From contig NZ_SJSM01000004.1 of assembly GCF_004331685.1 (NCBI RefSeq), positions 414,995-478,994 on the forward strand: 64,000 nt of DNA, written 5' to 3'. Position numbers and translations under genes: made by a program. This stretch comes from Pedobacter hiemivivus. Lineage in GTDB: Bacteria; Bacteroidota; Bacteroidia; Sphingobacteriales; Sphingobacteriaceae. A model generated the notes under the pieces. The model did no database searches, was not told where the DNA came from, and saw only the letters and a list, made by a program, of their open reading frames with translations. This document shows, piece after piece, positions 27,676 through 36,688 of this stretch (position 1 is its first letter; each line of letters opens with the position of its first letter).

Positions 27676-28629
27676 ATGGACATTCAGAAACTTGTAACCA
27701 TAATAATTCCAACCTATAATAGAGCTACAAAAATTTCAGATGCAATACAAAGTGCGTTAAATCAAACCTATCAGCATACGCAAATTATAGTAATTGACGA
27801 TGGCTCAACTGACAATACCGTTGAAATATTAAAGAAATACCCTGAGATTGAATATTACTATAAAGAAAATGGAGGACAGGCATCTGCAAGAAATCTTGGT
27901 TTAAAAAATGCAAAGGGTTCAATAATTGCTTCACTTGATTCTGATGACATTTGGTATCCGGATTTCTTAACTAAATGTGTAGAAAAATTAGAATCAGAAC
28001 AACTGGACTTTGTATTTGCCAACTGGAATCAGGAAACTAGAGAAGGAAATAATTGGGACTTTCTAATCAATGATCCTTTTCTAAAACCTTACTTCAAAAA
28101 GAAAATTGGTCATTGGGTTAACTTAGAATATAGAGAAACCCGAGATCTTTATATTAAGGCCTGCCCCTCTCCCTCTTCCTCGGTAGTGATGCGTAAATCT
28201 TCTATAATCTCTGGTTGGGATGAAAAAATTAAGATCGGTGATGATTGGTGCATGTATTTAGACATGATTTTAAGCAAAGAGTGTCATATCGCATTTACAC
28301 TCGAGAAACTGTGGAATAAAAGAATTGACGATATAAATATATATGATGGGAGAAAATGGAGTGAAGTGCTTGAATTTTTGTACGTAGCAGATTTAAAAAG
28401 AAAAATGGCGAGGTTTAACCATTTGCTAACTAAAATTGAATTAAAGTTACTTCAGGAAAGATACATGGCAAGTTTAGTTGAACTTTCAAAGCATAATCTA
28501 GTTCGTAGGTTCAAGGTTTTGACATCTTTCAACTTGCTTGGAGAGTCTTTAGCTATGAATATTCCTTTCACTTTAAAAACTATCCCCAGCGTATTGCTAA
28601 AAAGTTTGCAAAATAAAATAAAAAGCTAA
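27676..28629 (+). CDS. Glycosyltransferase family 2 (317 aa)
   Basis: Soluble GT2 with VTIIIPTYNRATKI, VIDDGSTDNT and LDSDDIW (DxD), a layout like many capsule glycosyltransferases. The start is set at ATG 27676, since the upstream in-frame codon at 27646 is TTG and adds only a short unrelated stretch. It lies 86 bases after UbiA, so it may or may not be in the same transcript. Its last 4 bases overlap the convergent minus-strand gene. Confidence 0.85.
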   Translation: MDIQKLVTIIIPTYNRATKISDAIQSALNQTYQHTQIIVIDDGSTDNTVEILKKYPEIEYYYKENGGQASARNLGLKNAKGSIIASLDSDDIWYPDFLTKCVEKLESEQLDFVFANWNQETREGNNWDFLINDPFLKPYFKKKIGHWVNLEYRETRDLYIKACPSPSSSVVMRKSSIISGWDEKIKIGDDWCMYLDMILSKECHIAFTLEKLWNKRIDDINIYDGRKWSEVLEFLYVADLKRKMARFNHLLTKIELKLLQERYMASLVELSKHNLVRRFKVLTSFNLLGESLAMNIPFTLKTIPSVLLKSLQNKIKS

Positions 28630-29057
28630 GCTTCTCTAATTTTATCCGGGGGATAAAGTACAAAAGAAAAAGGATTAGGAACAGGGCTTTTATAAGGACT
28701 GTACAAGCCCAAATACTTAACTATTTTAGTTTCATCAGCTTTATTTATGAAAAAATCAGTGGACAATAAGTAATACTTGAGCAGCTCGAAATAGGAATTT
28801 GCTTTATCTGGCCTGATGTTTAAGTAATACATGGCTTTCCATTTTAATTTCTCCATCAAGTTGTTACTTGGATATTGAAAGTAATCATTAACATATTTCT
28901 CTACGCTCCCCTCCTCCAGTTTTAAATAATGAAACTCTCGTTTAATTAGCAAAACCGCATATTCCTTAACTGTAGAAGATAAAAAATAAGCGGAAGCGGG
29001 AATCGCTATTCCCCCGGCACCTACACCAATAAGCAATAAAAATCTTCTTCTTTTCAT
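28626..29057 (-). CDS. Small signal-bearing partner of the GMC oxidoreductase (143 aa)
   Basis: Starts with basic MKRRRF and a hydrophobic stretch of about 20 residues, so it is probably exported or membrane-anchored; the Arg run is Tat-like but not a perfect twin-arginine motif. The rest is mostly helical and Tyr-rich. It starts 2 bases after the GMC oxidoreductase gene. By analogy with gluconate 2-dehydrogenase subunit 3 and the gamma subunit of FAD glucose dehydrogenases, it may be the small subunit or maturation partner of that enzyme. Sequence similarity to those families is not obvious by eye. Confidence 0.6.
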   Translation of the reverse strand: MKRRRFLLLIGVGAGGIAIPASAYFLSSTVKEYAVLLIKREFHYLKLEEGSVEKYVNDYFQYPSNNLMEKLKWKAMYYLNIRPDKANSYFELLKYYLLSTDFFINKADETKIVKYLGLYSPYKSPVPNPFSFVLYPPDKIREA

Positions 29058-29059
29058 AG

Positions 29060-30505
29060 CTAAAATGTTTTGTCGGCAGCAAATAAAGATAAAGCCGATA
29101 ATGTTAATGTTGGATTTGAAGCACTATAAGTAGTAAAAGCTCCTGCCCCAAGAACAAATAGATTTCGATATTGATGATGGATAAGATGCTTATCTACAAC
29201 GCCAAGCTTAGGGTCGCTACTCATCCTTGTTCCCCCAATTATATGTCCTTCATTAGGGAATGGTTCTAGATATTTCAGTTTTTCTACCGGTAAACATGAA
29301 AGGATTCCGGGTAATTTTTCTTTCATATTTTCAATCCCTTTTAATACATATTCAGACCTACCATTAAAATTAACTTCTGGAATCAATTTATTTGAGGTCG
29401 TAGTTATATAGTTCTTATCTTGAGGTAAATCTTCGAACAGTAAACGAAAACTTGCTATATTAAGCCATTTTCCGCGCTCTAACCGAATGTTATAGGGTGC
29501 ATTACTAACTTCCATTAAACAAGCGGCAAAATCCTTTCTATGCGCCCCGTCATACAACATATAACCGTTTGCATTTACCCAGGTACTTCCGCCAACATTG
29601 CTCATGTTATCTAGATATATAAGCACTTGCATTCCCAGTTGCTCCCCAAAACCTCTACCCGTCAATGGATTCTTATCACCAGCATTTAATAAAATATTTG
29701 TATTAAAAAACGGATTTGCTCCTAATGCCACAACTTCAGCAGAGGCCTTATATTCCTTATCGTCCTTGATGTAATAAATCTTACGAACAACGTCATTTGC
29801 CGTTTCCAAACTATATACCTGAGCACCGTACACCAATTCTATTCTATGGTCCTCGTATACACCTATGTTAGAATTTTCAATTGTAAATTTGGCATTAACC
29901 GGGCAAGTATCGCATGTACTAGAAGCCATACATGAATTTCTACTCGATGTACTGCGACTTGCTCTTGCTGTTGGTTGGCTTATATACTGATTTCCATATG
30001 TTTTATGTAATATTTTATCAACGAGACTAAATGTATGTGGAGGCAGAGGATATTTTCCTTTTCTAGGGAAGGGTGTCCCCTCAGGACCTGAGACTGACAT
30101 CAGCTCTTCAGCTTCGTAATAATAAGCATCTAAATCATTGTAATCTACGGGCCAATCTTGCTCAATGCCATAAAGCGTCTTCATTTTGAAATCCGATGGC
30201 ATAAATCGAGGCGTACATCCCCACCAACAATTAGAACAGCCGCCATAACCAGTCGTAAATGGCCATCTTTTTTCAGTGTTTATATTATTTATCGCATTCT
30301 CCCATGGCTCCTCAAATTTTTGATAGGCAGAATACTCCCCTCTTTTAACTTTAAGTCTTTCCGCATGCGGATATAAATTCCCCCTTTCGAGTACAAGAAC
30401 CCGTTTACTTTGGCCAACTTTAGACAAATATTTCTTTAAAAAAAAGCTTGAAGCGAAGCCCGTACCAACAACTATTAAATCATATTCATTGTTCTGCATC
30501 AGCAT
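29060..30505 (-). CDS. GMC-type FAD oxidoreductase with cysteine cluster (481 aa)
   Basis: FAD-dependent alcohol/sugar dehydrogenase-like enzyme. The dinucleotide motif IVVGTGFASS is at residues 11-20, EGHIIGGTRM carries the likely catalytic His, and SNPTLTLSAL carries the paired Asn of the GMC C-terminal domain. Two Cys groups stand out: C90/C93/C97, and C192-x5-C198-x2-C201-P, the latter at the place where Fe-S-containing FAD glucose dehydrogenases bind a 3Fe-4S cluster. It sits in an operon with HAD, DPPR-synthase-like UbiA and a small exported protein. Its substrate may be a lipid-linked or periplasmic sugar (inference). Confidence 0.8.
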   Translation of the reverse strand: MLMQNNEYDLIVVGTGFASSFFLKKYLSKVGQSKRVLVLERGNLYPHAERLKVKRGEYSAYQKFEEPWENAINNINTEKRWPFTTGYGGCSNCWWGCTPRFMPSDFKMKTLYGIEQDWPVDYNDLDAYYYEAEELMSVSGPEGTPFPRKGKYPLPPHTFSLVDKILHKTYGNQYISQPTARASRSTSSRNSCMASSTCDTCPVNAKFTIENSNIGVYEDHRIELVYGAQVYSLETANDVVRKIYYIKDDKEYKASAEVVALGANPFFNTNILLNAGDKNPLTGRGFGEQLGMQVLIYLDNMSNVGGSTWVNANGYMLYDGAHRKDFAACLMEVSNAPYNIRLERGKWLNIASFRLLFEDLPQDKNYITTTSNKLIPEVNFNGRSEYVLKGIENMKEKLPGILSCLPVEKLKYLEPFPNEGHIIGGTRMSSDPKLGVVDKHLIHHQYRNLFVLGAGAFTTYSASNPTLTLSALSLFAADKTF

Positions 30506-30537
30506 ATATATGTTAAAAAATTAGAAAGTCCCATTTA

Positions 30538-31575
30538 CTAATAGGTATAATTGTTTGCATTCTGTAAGAACCAATGTAACCATGGAATCTCTACAAACAT
30601 TAGAACGCATAGCAAAATAGTGAATAAGATGAGGTAAATCATAAACCATTTCCGTGTATATAATTTTTCTGATCCTTGTACAGGCGAATCATTCAACAAC
30701 CCTATTCTTAGGTACCACGAAAATAACAATGCAAAGAAGGGAAAGCTTACCAAAAGTTCAATTCGATCTTTTATCAGAAAAATACCCATAAAAAAAGCGC
30801 AGGTAATTCCATAAAAAAACATAGAAACCAATAAACTATTTTCAGAATAATGTTTAAAAGACTTTCTGTACCGTCCTGCAATTTCAGCATCGCCGATTAA
30901 CCTATACTCAGCAAAACGCTTGGTAGCCATCAAAAATGCTCCTCCCATCCAATACGCGATAATAATACTCACTGGTGGAAAAGTATTAATCCAATCCAAA
31001 TCCCATTTAGTATTAGGCATACCTAAGGCTGGAGTAAAAATAAACCATCCAGCTGCAAACCTTATCGGATTATTAACAGATTCACTAAGGACATCTAAAA
31101 AAACTCTATCCTTACTTCTAAACGGCTTTACATTATATACAACACCCATAATAAGTAATAGCCCCGCCATAGATAGAAATTTAAGCGAAACTGCATGTGC
31201 CAAAACTATCCCAACAATCGCTAAAATTACATACTCTGTATAAACAAATATTGGATTTACAACTCGGACAACTGCAGATCTTTTCTTTTTTAATGGATGA
31301 TACCTATCAAAACGTGCATCCAAATATTCATTTATAACATAATTGGCAGACGCTATAAGACAGATACTTACTATACCTAAAATAATTTTCGAAACCAAGA
31401 ATAAATCCATAGGTGTATGGAATATAGACAATGCGAACAGCATCCCGGGCACCATAAAAAGGTTTTTCACCCAATTATCAGGTCTGGCAATGGCAATATA
31501 ATCTCTTAGTTTAGCACGTTTTTCCTTAATATCCTGATCGATAATTCCATCTTCAGGTAAAGGTATATTATTCAT
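30538..31575 (-). CDS. UbiA-family prenyltransferase, decaprenyl-phosphate phosphoribosyltransferase-like (345 aa)
   Basis: Multi-pass membrane enzyme. The first motif is N82-E83-xx-D86-xxx-D90 followed by RYHPLKKKR, and KRFAEYRL appears near residue 222. Both resemble mycobacterial Rv3806c (DPPR synthase), which joins PRPP to polyprenyl phosphate. The product would be polyprenyl-phosphoryl-5-phosphoribose, whose 5-phosphate could be removed by the HAD protein 6 bases upstream. The neighbouring GT39 enzyme is of a type that uses polyprenyl-phosphate sugars, which supports the assignment. Confidence 0.78.
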   Translation of the reverse strand: MNNIPLPEDGIIDQDIKEKRAKLRDYIAIARPDNWVKNLFMVPGMLFALSIFHTPMDLFLVSKIILGIVSICLIASANYVINEYLDARFDRYHPLKKKRSAVVRVVNPIFVYTEYVILAIVGIVLAHAVSLKFLSMAGLLLIMGVVYNVKPFRSKDRVFLDVLSESVNNPIRFAAGWFIFTPALGMPNTKWDLDWINTFPPVSIIIAYWMGGAFLMATKRFAEYRLIGDAEIAGRYRKSFKHYSENSLLVSMFFYGITCAFFMGIFLIKDRIELLVSFPFFALLFSWYLRIGLLNDSPVQGSEKLYTRKWFMIYLILFTILLCVLMFVEIPWLHWFLQNANNYTY

Positions 31576-31581
31576 AACAAC

Positions 31582-32274
31582 TCATTTTTTAGCACTGATT
31601 ATTAATTGATTGGAAAGTTCTTCGTAAAAATCATTATTCGCTGCCAATTTATCAACCAACAGAAAAGGAATTCCGGCCTGTCTTGAACAAGCTCCATCTA
31701 AATCATCTCTATCTCCAATGAAAAGACAATTGTTTTTATCTTTGATATCTAATTCAGAGATAATATAATTTAGCCCATTTGGCAATGGTTTTAAAGTATT
31801 CACTTGCTCATCTGTTGAACTTACAACAATATCAGCACTTAAGCCCATGCTATTCAACTTGTCAGCAGATTCATAATCAGAATAAATCGCTGTCAATATC
31901 TTATTCTGTTTTAAAACATTAAAAAAAAGGATTATGCCAGGATATGTAAATTGTCCTAGATATCTGTTTGGAAAGTTAAACATCCATTTCTCTATCACTT
32001 TCGCAACTTTGGTAACTGGCACGTTCATTTTCTCCGCACACCATACAAATTGCTGAAGATAAAGATCTTCAAATTGAGCGCCACCTCTTTTTTCTCTTTC
32101 ATTTCTAAAATGATAAAGAATTAAAAGATCTCTATACCGCCATGGTCTAACCAGGTAATGCTTGATAAGAGCTACTAACATTTTTCTTCTTAACCTCTTT
32201 TGATCATAGAGTGTACCATCAACATCAAAAATTACAAGCTCTAATGTATCCCAGGAAATATTTTTTACACTCAT
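31582..32274 (-). CDS. HAD-superfamily phosphatase (230 aa)
   Basis: HAD hydrolase with D17-V-D19-GT as nucleophile motif I, and GDRDDLDGA as the metal-binding motif IV. It is of the Gph/YjjG-like cap type judging by length and the helical segment between motifs. As first gene of the operon with the DPPR-synthase-like UbiA, it most likely dephosphorylates the lipid-linked phosphoribose; HAD-UbiA fusions are known in other bacteria. A 5' regulatory region of about 60 bases is shared with the divergent GT39 gene. Confidence 0.8.
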   Translation of the reverse strand: MSVKNISWDTLELVIFDVDGTLYDQKRLRRKMLVALIKHYLVRPWRYRDLLILYHFRNEREKRGGAQFEDLYLQQFVWCAEKMNVPVTKVAKVIEKWMFNFPNRYLGQFTYPGIILFFNVLKQNKILTAIYSDYESADKLNSMGLSADIVVSSTDEQVNTLKPLPNGLNYIISELDIKDKNNCLFIGDRDDLDGACSRQAGIPFLLVDKLAANNDFYEELSNQLIISAKK

Positions 32275-32336
32275 ACATTTATTTAAGGATAAAATTATTA
32301 AAAAATTAGATATTGCATAGCTTTAAAAGATTATTA

Positions 32337-33971
32337 ATGAATATTTTAAATACAGTATATTTTTCCAACAAAAACTATTGGAACTTGTCAGTATGTCTCC
32401 TTTTAATCATTGGATTTGCATTCCGCATCTTTCATTTTATTTATAACAGGTCCCTATGGATAGACGAAGTCTATTTATCTACAAGTTTAGTAAAAATGGA
32501 CTTTCGAGAATTAGCAACTAAACCGCTATACTATCAGCAAAAAGCCCCAATAGGCTTTTTATGGTTAAATAAATTGGTGATCAACTTATTTGGTAATACT
32601 GAAATATTTCTCAGGTTAATTCCTCTTATATCTGGTGTAGCCTCAATGCTATTATTTGTTCCTATATCGAAGTACTTTCTTAACAATTGGGGAAGGTTGA
32701 TCGCTATAGGTATAATTAGTTTTTCACCTGCATTGATTTATCACAGTGTAGAAATCAAACAATACTCGACCGAGTTATTTTGCACTCTTCTTTCGCTGTA
32801 TATGTTTATTAAATATAATCAAAGTACAGAATTAAAAGGGATGTTTCAATGGGGTATTATTGGGGCGACCATCCTATGGTTTTCTCATTCCGCTATATTT
32901 ATCTTGTCAGGGATAGCAATTGGCTTGGGCCTACAATACCTCTTAGAGAAAAAATGGAAAAGTCTCTTTTTAAGTTTAATCCCATTTACCATATGGTTAA
33001 TTAGCTTTCTCATTAATTATACCCTCTTCACTCATAAGCATGTAGAATCAAAATGGATTGTTTATTGGTTTAGATCGTACGCTAACTTTATGCCTTTTCC
33101 TCCAAAGTCCTTAACCGACTTAACTTGGTTTCCATTAAACTTATACAGGATGATAGACTATCCTTTAGGCCTTTTATGGAATTTTAATAGTCTGACAAAT
33201 AACCCGCCACTAAATCAAGTATTAAAAATGCCGTTTATTGGTATTGGTCTACTTTTTATAGGTGTTTATGCCCTATGCAGAAGAAATAAAGCACATTTCT
33301 CTATACTCATCCCCCCTATAATTATTACTTTAATAGCTTCCTCATTAGAATTGTATCCATTAACTGAAAGATTTTGGGTATTCCTCAGCCCTATACTTAT
33401 CTTGATCATTGCCTTTGGCTTTGATTATTTGATTAAGGGTTTTAAGTCAAAAAGAACTATTGTTCTTCTTTTAATCATTGTCCTTTTCGGGCCATTCTAC
33501 CAATCTCTAATATTCACATTCAAACCGGAAACCTTTTACGTCCATAAAAAATCATTTCAAAGAGAAGCGCTAATTTATCTCAATAACAATTATAGAAAAA
33601 ATGATATAGTTTATATTTACTGGAATGATTTACCTGGATATAAATTATATAAGGATATATATCATCTAAATTTCAATGCAGTAGAAGGAACGGATGTACG
33701 TCAACAATCTAAAGACCTTAAGGATTATTACAAGAATTTAGAACCTGATTTTAATCAACTATCCGGTGGAAAAAGAATATGGTTGATATATAATACGATG
33801 TATACATCGAACATAGGTGACAAAATAGATGACCCAAGCTGGTATTACCAAAAGAATCATAATTCGACAGATGATTTAGTTAAGGAACTCCTAAGATTCG
33901 GCCCCACCCTTAAAAAATATAAGACTAAAGATATAACGGTCTATTTGATTGATAACAATAAAAAAAAATAA
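32337..33971 (+). CDS. GT39/ArnT-like polyprenyl-phosphate-sugar glycosyltransferase (544 aa)
   Basis: Large multi-pass GT-C enzyme. The acidic motif SLWIDEVY lies in the first periplasmic loop, at the position of the catalytic Asp of PMT/ArnT enzymes. It is followed by about ten hydrophobic segments and a soluble C-terminal domain of about 130 residues. The family takes sugars from polyprenyl monophosphate, fitting the divergent UbiA/HAD pair that would make such a donor. The start is ATG 32337; a TTG at 32313 is the alternative. Confidence 0.82.
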   Translation: MNILNTVYFSNKNYWNLSVCLLLIIGFAFRIFHFIYNRSLWIDEVYLSTSLVKMDFRELATKPLYYQQKAPIGFLWLNKLVINLFGNTEIFLRLIPLISGVASMLLFVPISKYFLNNWGRLIAIGIISFSPALIYHSVEIKQYSTELFCTLLSLYMFIKYNQSTELKGMFQWGIIGATILWFSHSAIFILSGIAIGLGLQYLLEKKWKSLFLSLIPFTIWLISFLINYTLFTHKHVESKWIVYWFRSYANFMPFPPKSLTDLTWFPLNLYRMIDYPLGLLWNFNSLTNNPPLNQVLKMPFIGIGLLFIGVYALCRRNKAHFSILIPPIIITLIASSLELYPLTERFWVFLSPILILIIAFGFDYLIKGFKSKRTIVLLLIIVLFGPFYQSLIFTFKPETFYVHKKSFQREALIYLNNNYRKNDIVYIYWNDLPGYKLYKDIYHLNFNAVEGTDVRQQSKDLKDYYKNLEPDFNQLSGGKRIWLIYNTMYTSNIGDKIDDPSWYYQKNHNSTDDLVKELLRFGPTLKKYKTKDITVYLIDNNKKK

Positions 33972-34072
33972 ATGTAGTTTTTTATACATATTTTTATAAA
34001 TTCACTGATTATGTCCAAGTATAATACGCAAAATCAACCTTTAGTTTAAACATCTTCATTTAAGCCCTCAAT

Positions 34073-34930
34073 ATGCGTATTGCACATATCATAATGACAC
34101 ATAAAAATCCTAATCAATTAGCAAGATTGATCAAGCGATTACATCACCCCCAATTCGACTTTTATATCCATGTTGACAACAAAATACCCATAGGTGATTT
34201 TAAATCAGTTTTAGATATTGAACAGGTATCATTTATTAAAAATAGAATAACTTGCAATTGGGGAGGAAATAGTTTTTTACAAGCAATCGTCGGCTCCGTA
34301 AAAGAAGTTCTTTCGCTTAATAAGGACTATGATTTTATCAACTTACTAAGTGCTCAGGACTATCCTTTAACCTCGGCTGAAAACATCTATCAGTACTTTG
34401 CCGATAAAATAGGGATGAACTTCATTTCATATGAAGATTCCCACGATTCGGTGTGGTTGGAGCAAGCCATTTTTCGTTATGAAAAGTATCACTTTACCGA
34501 TTTTAGCTTTAAATGGAAATATTTTGCTCAAAAAGTTTTGAATCAAATCACACCTTCGCGAAAGTTTCCGCTTCCCATGAAACTGTATGGGGGAAGTAAA
34601 TCTTCCTGGTGGACTATTAGTAAAGAAAGTGCGATATATCTAACCGAAATCCTAACGGACAATTTAAAACTAAATAGGTTCTTAAAGTATTCTTGGGGGA
34701 CAGATGAATTTGTTCTTACAACTCTCCTTATGAACTCACCGTTCAAAGACAGAACAGTTAATAACAATTTGAGATATATTGATTGGTCTGAAGGAAATGC
34801 TCACCCCAAATTACTCTTAGCGGAAGATTTTGAATCTATTAAATCATCAAACATGATATTTGCAAGGAAATTTGATCAGGAAATTGACCCCCTTGTACTG
34901 GATAAGATTGATAATGAATGTCTGGCATGA
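34073..34930 (+). CDS. GT14-type (core-2/I-branching-like) glycosyltransferase, second copy (285 aa)
   Basis: Paralogue of the enzyme at 19298-20170: RIAHIIMTHKNP at the N-terminus, FDFYIHVDNK, FINLLSAQDYPL near residue 92, SWGTDEFVLTT near residue 206. No signal peptide. It is flanked by gaps of about 100 bases upstream and 360 bases downstream, so it is probably transcribed alone or with the GT39 gene. It probably transfers a hexosamine-type sugar, by family only. Confidence 0.84.
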   Translation: MRIAHIIMTHKNPNQLARLIKRLHHPQFDFYIHVDNKIPIGDFKSVLDIEQVSFIKNRITCNWGGNSFLQAIVGSVKEVLSLNKDYDFINLLSAQDYPLTSAENIYQYFADKIGMNFISYEDSHDSVWLEQAIFRYEKYHFTDFSFKWKYFAQKVLNQITPSRKFPLPMKLYGGSKSSWWTISKESAIYLTEILTDNLKLNRFLKYSWGTDEFVLTTLLMNSPFKDRTVNNNLRYIDWSEGNAHPKLLLAEDFESIKSSNMIFARKFDQEIDPLVLDKIDNECLA

Positions 34931-35293
34931 TCACAATTGTTTTAGCAGCTATATTCGGGTAAAAAAATTCCCACTTATTTTTCAGAAACAAATAGAGGAT
35001 TACACTAACAATTCCCCAACTTACAGAATCAAATTCTACAGGAAGCTCACCAACAAGTATTAGAGGCCGACAGAACTGCTTTATGTAATATAAATGTCAT
35101 AAAAAAAATATATTAAAGTTGGAAATAAAAAGCTAAACATGGGAAAATCATTCCCCACACAAAGGATAAGCACATTTCCTTTCATTTATCTGTTCCTTAA
35201 TGTCAGGACACAAAAACAAGGTTTTATTTTTTGTGTATAAATTTCATTACAATTGTGGCGATAAGGGATAAATTTAGAAATAAACTTACATTT
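34931..35293 (+). other. Intergenic stretch without a convincing gene
   Basis: About 360 bases between the GT14 gene and the beta-helix lipoprotein. It is AT-rich, with a run of A residues near 35100 and T-rich tracts near 35220. I see no clear promoter box or hairpin. A short open frame that starts inside the GT14 gene runs to 35063 but has low-complexity composition and no recognisable motif. Confidence 0.5.
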
Positions 35294-36610
35294 ATGGTAA
35301 ACAACTCAAAGATGCATTTAATAATATGTGTATTAGTACTATTATGTGCTGCTTGCAAAAAAAATCCAATCATAACTGAAGAACCTGCGGTAGATATACC
35401 GGCCACAACACCACCAGTACCCTCAAATCCAAAACCAGATCCAGACCCAACACCTAATCCAGCTTTAATTAATATCGAAGTGGGAACAGGCTCAGGCTCG
35501 TTAACAATAGACGGAGCCACGCTTAATATCCTCCCAAATACGCTCGTAAAAATTAAGTCTGGAAATTATAATACAATTACAATAAGAAACATCACAGCCA
35601 CCGTAGATAAGCCTGTGTACGTTAAAAATGACGGGCAAGTTAACATATCTGGTTCCATGCAGACAAATAACATTAGCAACGTTGTGATCGCAGGAGATAA
35701 TACATCAGGCATTACATATGGGATTAACTTTGAGAACATTTCATACAGAGCCATTCGTTTTGATGGAAAGATGAACAATGTTACCTTAAAGAATATGCGC
35801 TTTAAAAACGTTGGCGATTATGTAATGTCAGCACAAAGTAGCGGAGTACAATATACCGGCAGTGCGGATACAAGAACCGATGGCTTTAAAATATTGTATT
35901 GCATGTTTGATAATGCAGGAACAATATCAATGGGTGGAAACTACTATAAAGACAGTGGTGAAGATACAGGGCTTTTCAAAGATGTTGAAATTGCTTACAA
36001 TACATTTCAAAATAGCGACTGGGGAAGTATGTGCAGCTTCACCAATACACAGGATTATAATATACATCACAATGTAGTTAATAACGTAAATCCGACAGCC
36101 AATCAGCATAATGGAGTATTCTTCATGCAGGGCAATGGAAAATTCCACCACAACAAGCTAACTAACTATCAAGGAAATTCAATCAGAATGTGGGTTTACT
36201 CAAGAGGCACCACCCCTTCGACAGTTGAAATTTACGAGAATATTTGCTACAACACTAGAAAATATAGCGGTTTTGAATTGCAAGCATTTGACAGAAATAT
36301 AAATCCTGGAAAAACAACCTATGTTAATGCTAAAGTCTATAACAATACAGTAGGGAAAATGAACATATCAAAGGATTGGGAAGGTCAAATTTTAGACCTT
36401 TACAATACAGGTGGTTCATTAGAATACTATAACAACCTAGGGTTTGATTTAATTAGTGGAAAAACCATTGAAAATATGATCAACAATATGAGTGACACTA
36501 AGATTATTGTTAATTCGAATAATAAGTACGTTCCTCAACAATCAAATGCCGTGAATGATACTAATAACTTTACGTCAAAATTCCCTGGTGTAGGAGCCTC
36601 TGGAATTTAA
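35294..36610 (+). CDS. Right-handed parallel beta-helix lipoprotein (438 aa)
   Basis: After a signal segment with lipobox-like LCAAC, there is a Pro/Thr-rich linker of about 30 residues (PATTPPVPSNPKPDPDP region) and then repeated short beta motifs rich in Asn, Thr and Val (for example NVTLKNMRF and DVEIAYNTFQNS) typical of PL-6/pectate-lyase-like parallel beta-helices. It is likely exposed at the cell surface, where it could bind or cleave polysaccharide; no catalytic residues can be assigned by eye. I prefer ATG 35294, with 35231 and 35312 as alternatives. A strong terminator follows. Confidence 0.75.
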   Translation: MVNNSKMHLIICVLVLLCAACKKNPIITEEPAVDIPATTPPVPSNPKPDPDPTPNPALINIEVGTGSGSLTIDGATLNILPNTLVKIKSGNYNTITIRNITATVDKPVYVKNDGQVNISGSMQTNNISNVVIAGDNTSGITYGINFENISYRAIRFDGKMNNVTLKNMRFKNVGDYVMSAQSSGVQYTGSADTRTDGFKILYCMFDNAGTISMGGNYYKDSGEDTGLFKDVEIAYNTFQNSDWGSMCSFTNTQDYNIHHNVVNNVNPTANQHNGVFFMQGNGKFHHNKLTNYQGNSIRMWVYSRGTTPSTVEIYENICYNTRKYSGFELQAFDRNINPGKTTYVNAKVYNNTVGKMNISKDWEGQILDLYNTGGSLEYYNNLGFDLISGKTIENMINNMSDTKIIVNSNNKYVPQQSNAVNDTNNFTSKFPGVGASGI

Positions 36611-36634
36611 CAACGGAAAAGTAATACAAAAAAC

Positions 36635-36673
36635 AAGGCCGAGATTATAACATAATCTCGGCCTTTTTTTTTT
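36635..36673 (+). terminator. Strong intrinsic terminator after the beta-helix lipoprotein
   Basis: A 14-bp perfect stem AAGGCCGAGATTAT / ATAATCTCGGCCTT with a 3-base loop (AAC) and a T-run of about ten bases. It also lies at the 3' end of the convergent GT8 gene. Confidence 0.92.
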
Positions 36674-36688
36674 AAACTCAGAATAATA

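Noticed and set aside
34860..35063. 67-residue frame starting within the GT14 gene
   Set aside because: No recognisable motif; it begins inside a complete GT14 gene that has a normal end. A frameshifted GT14 tail was considered, but the GT14 length matches its paralogue.
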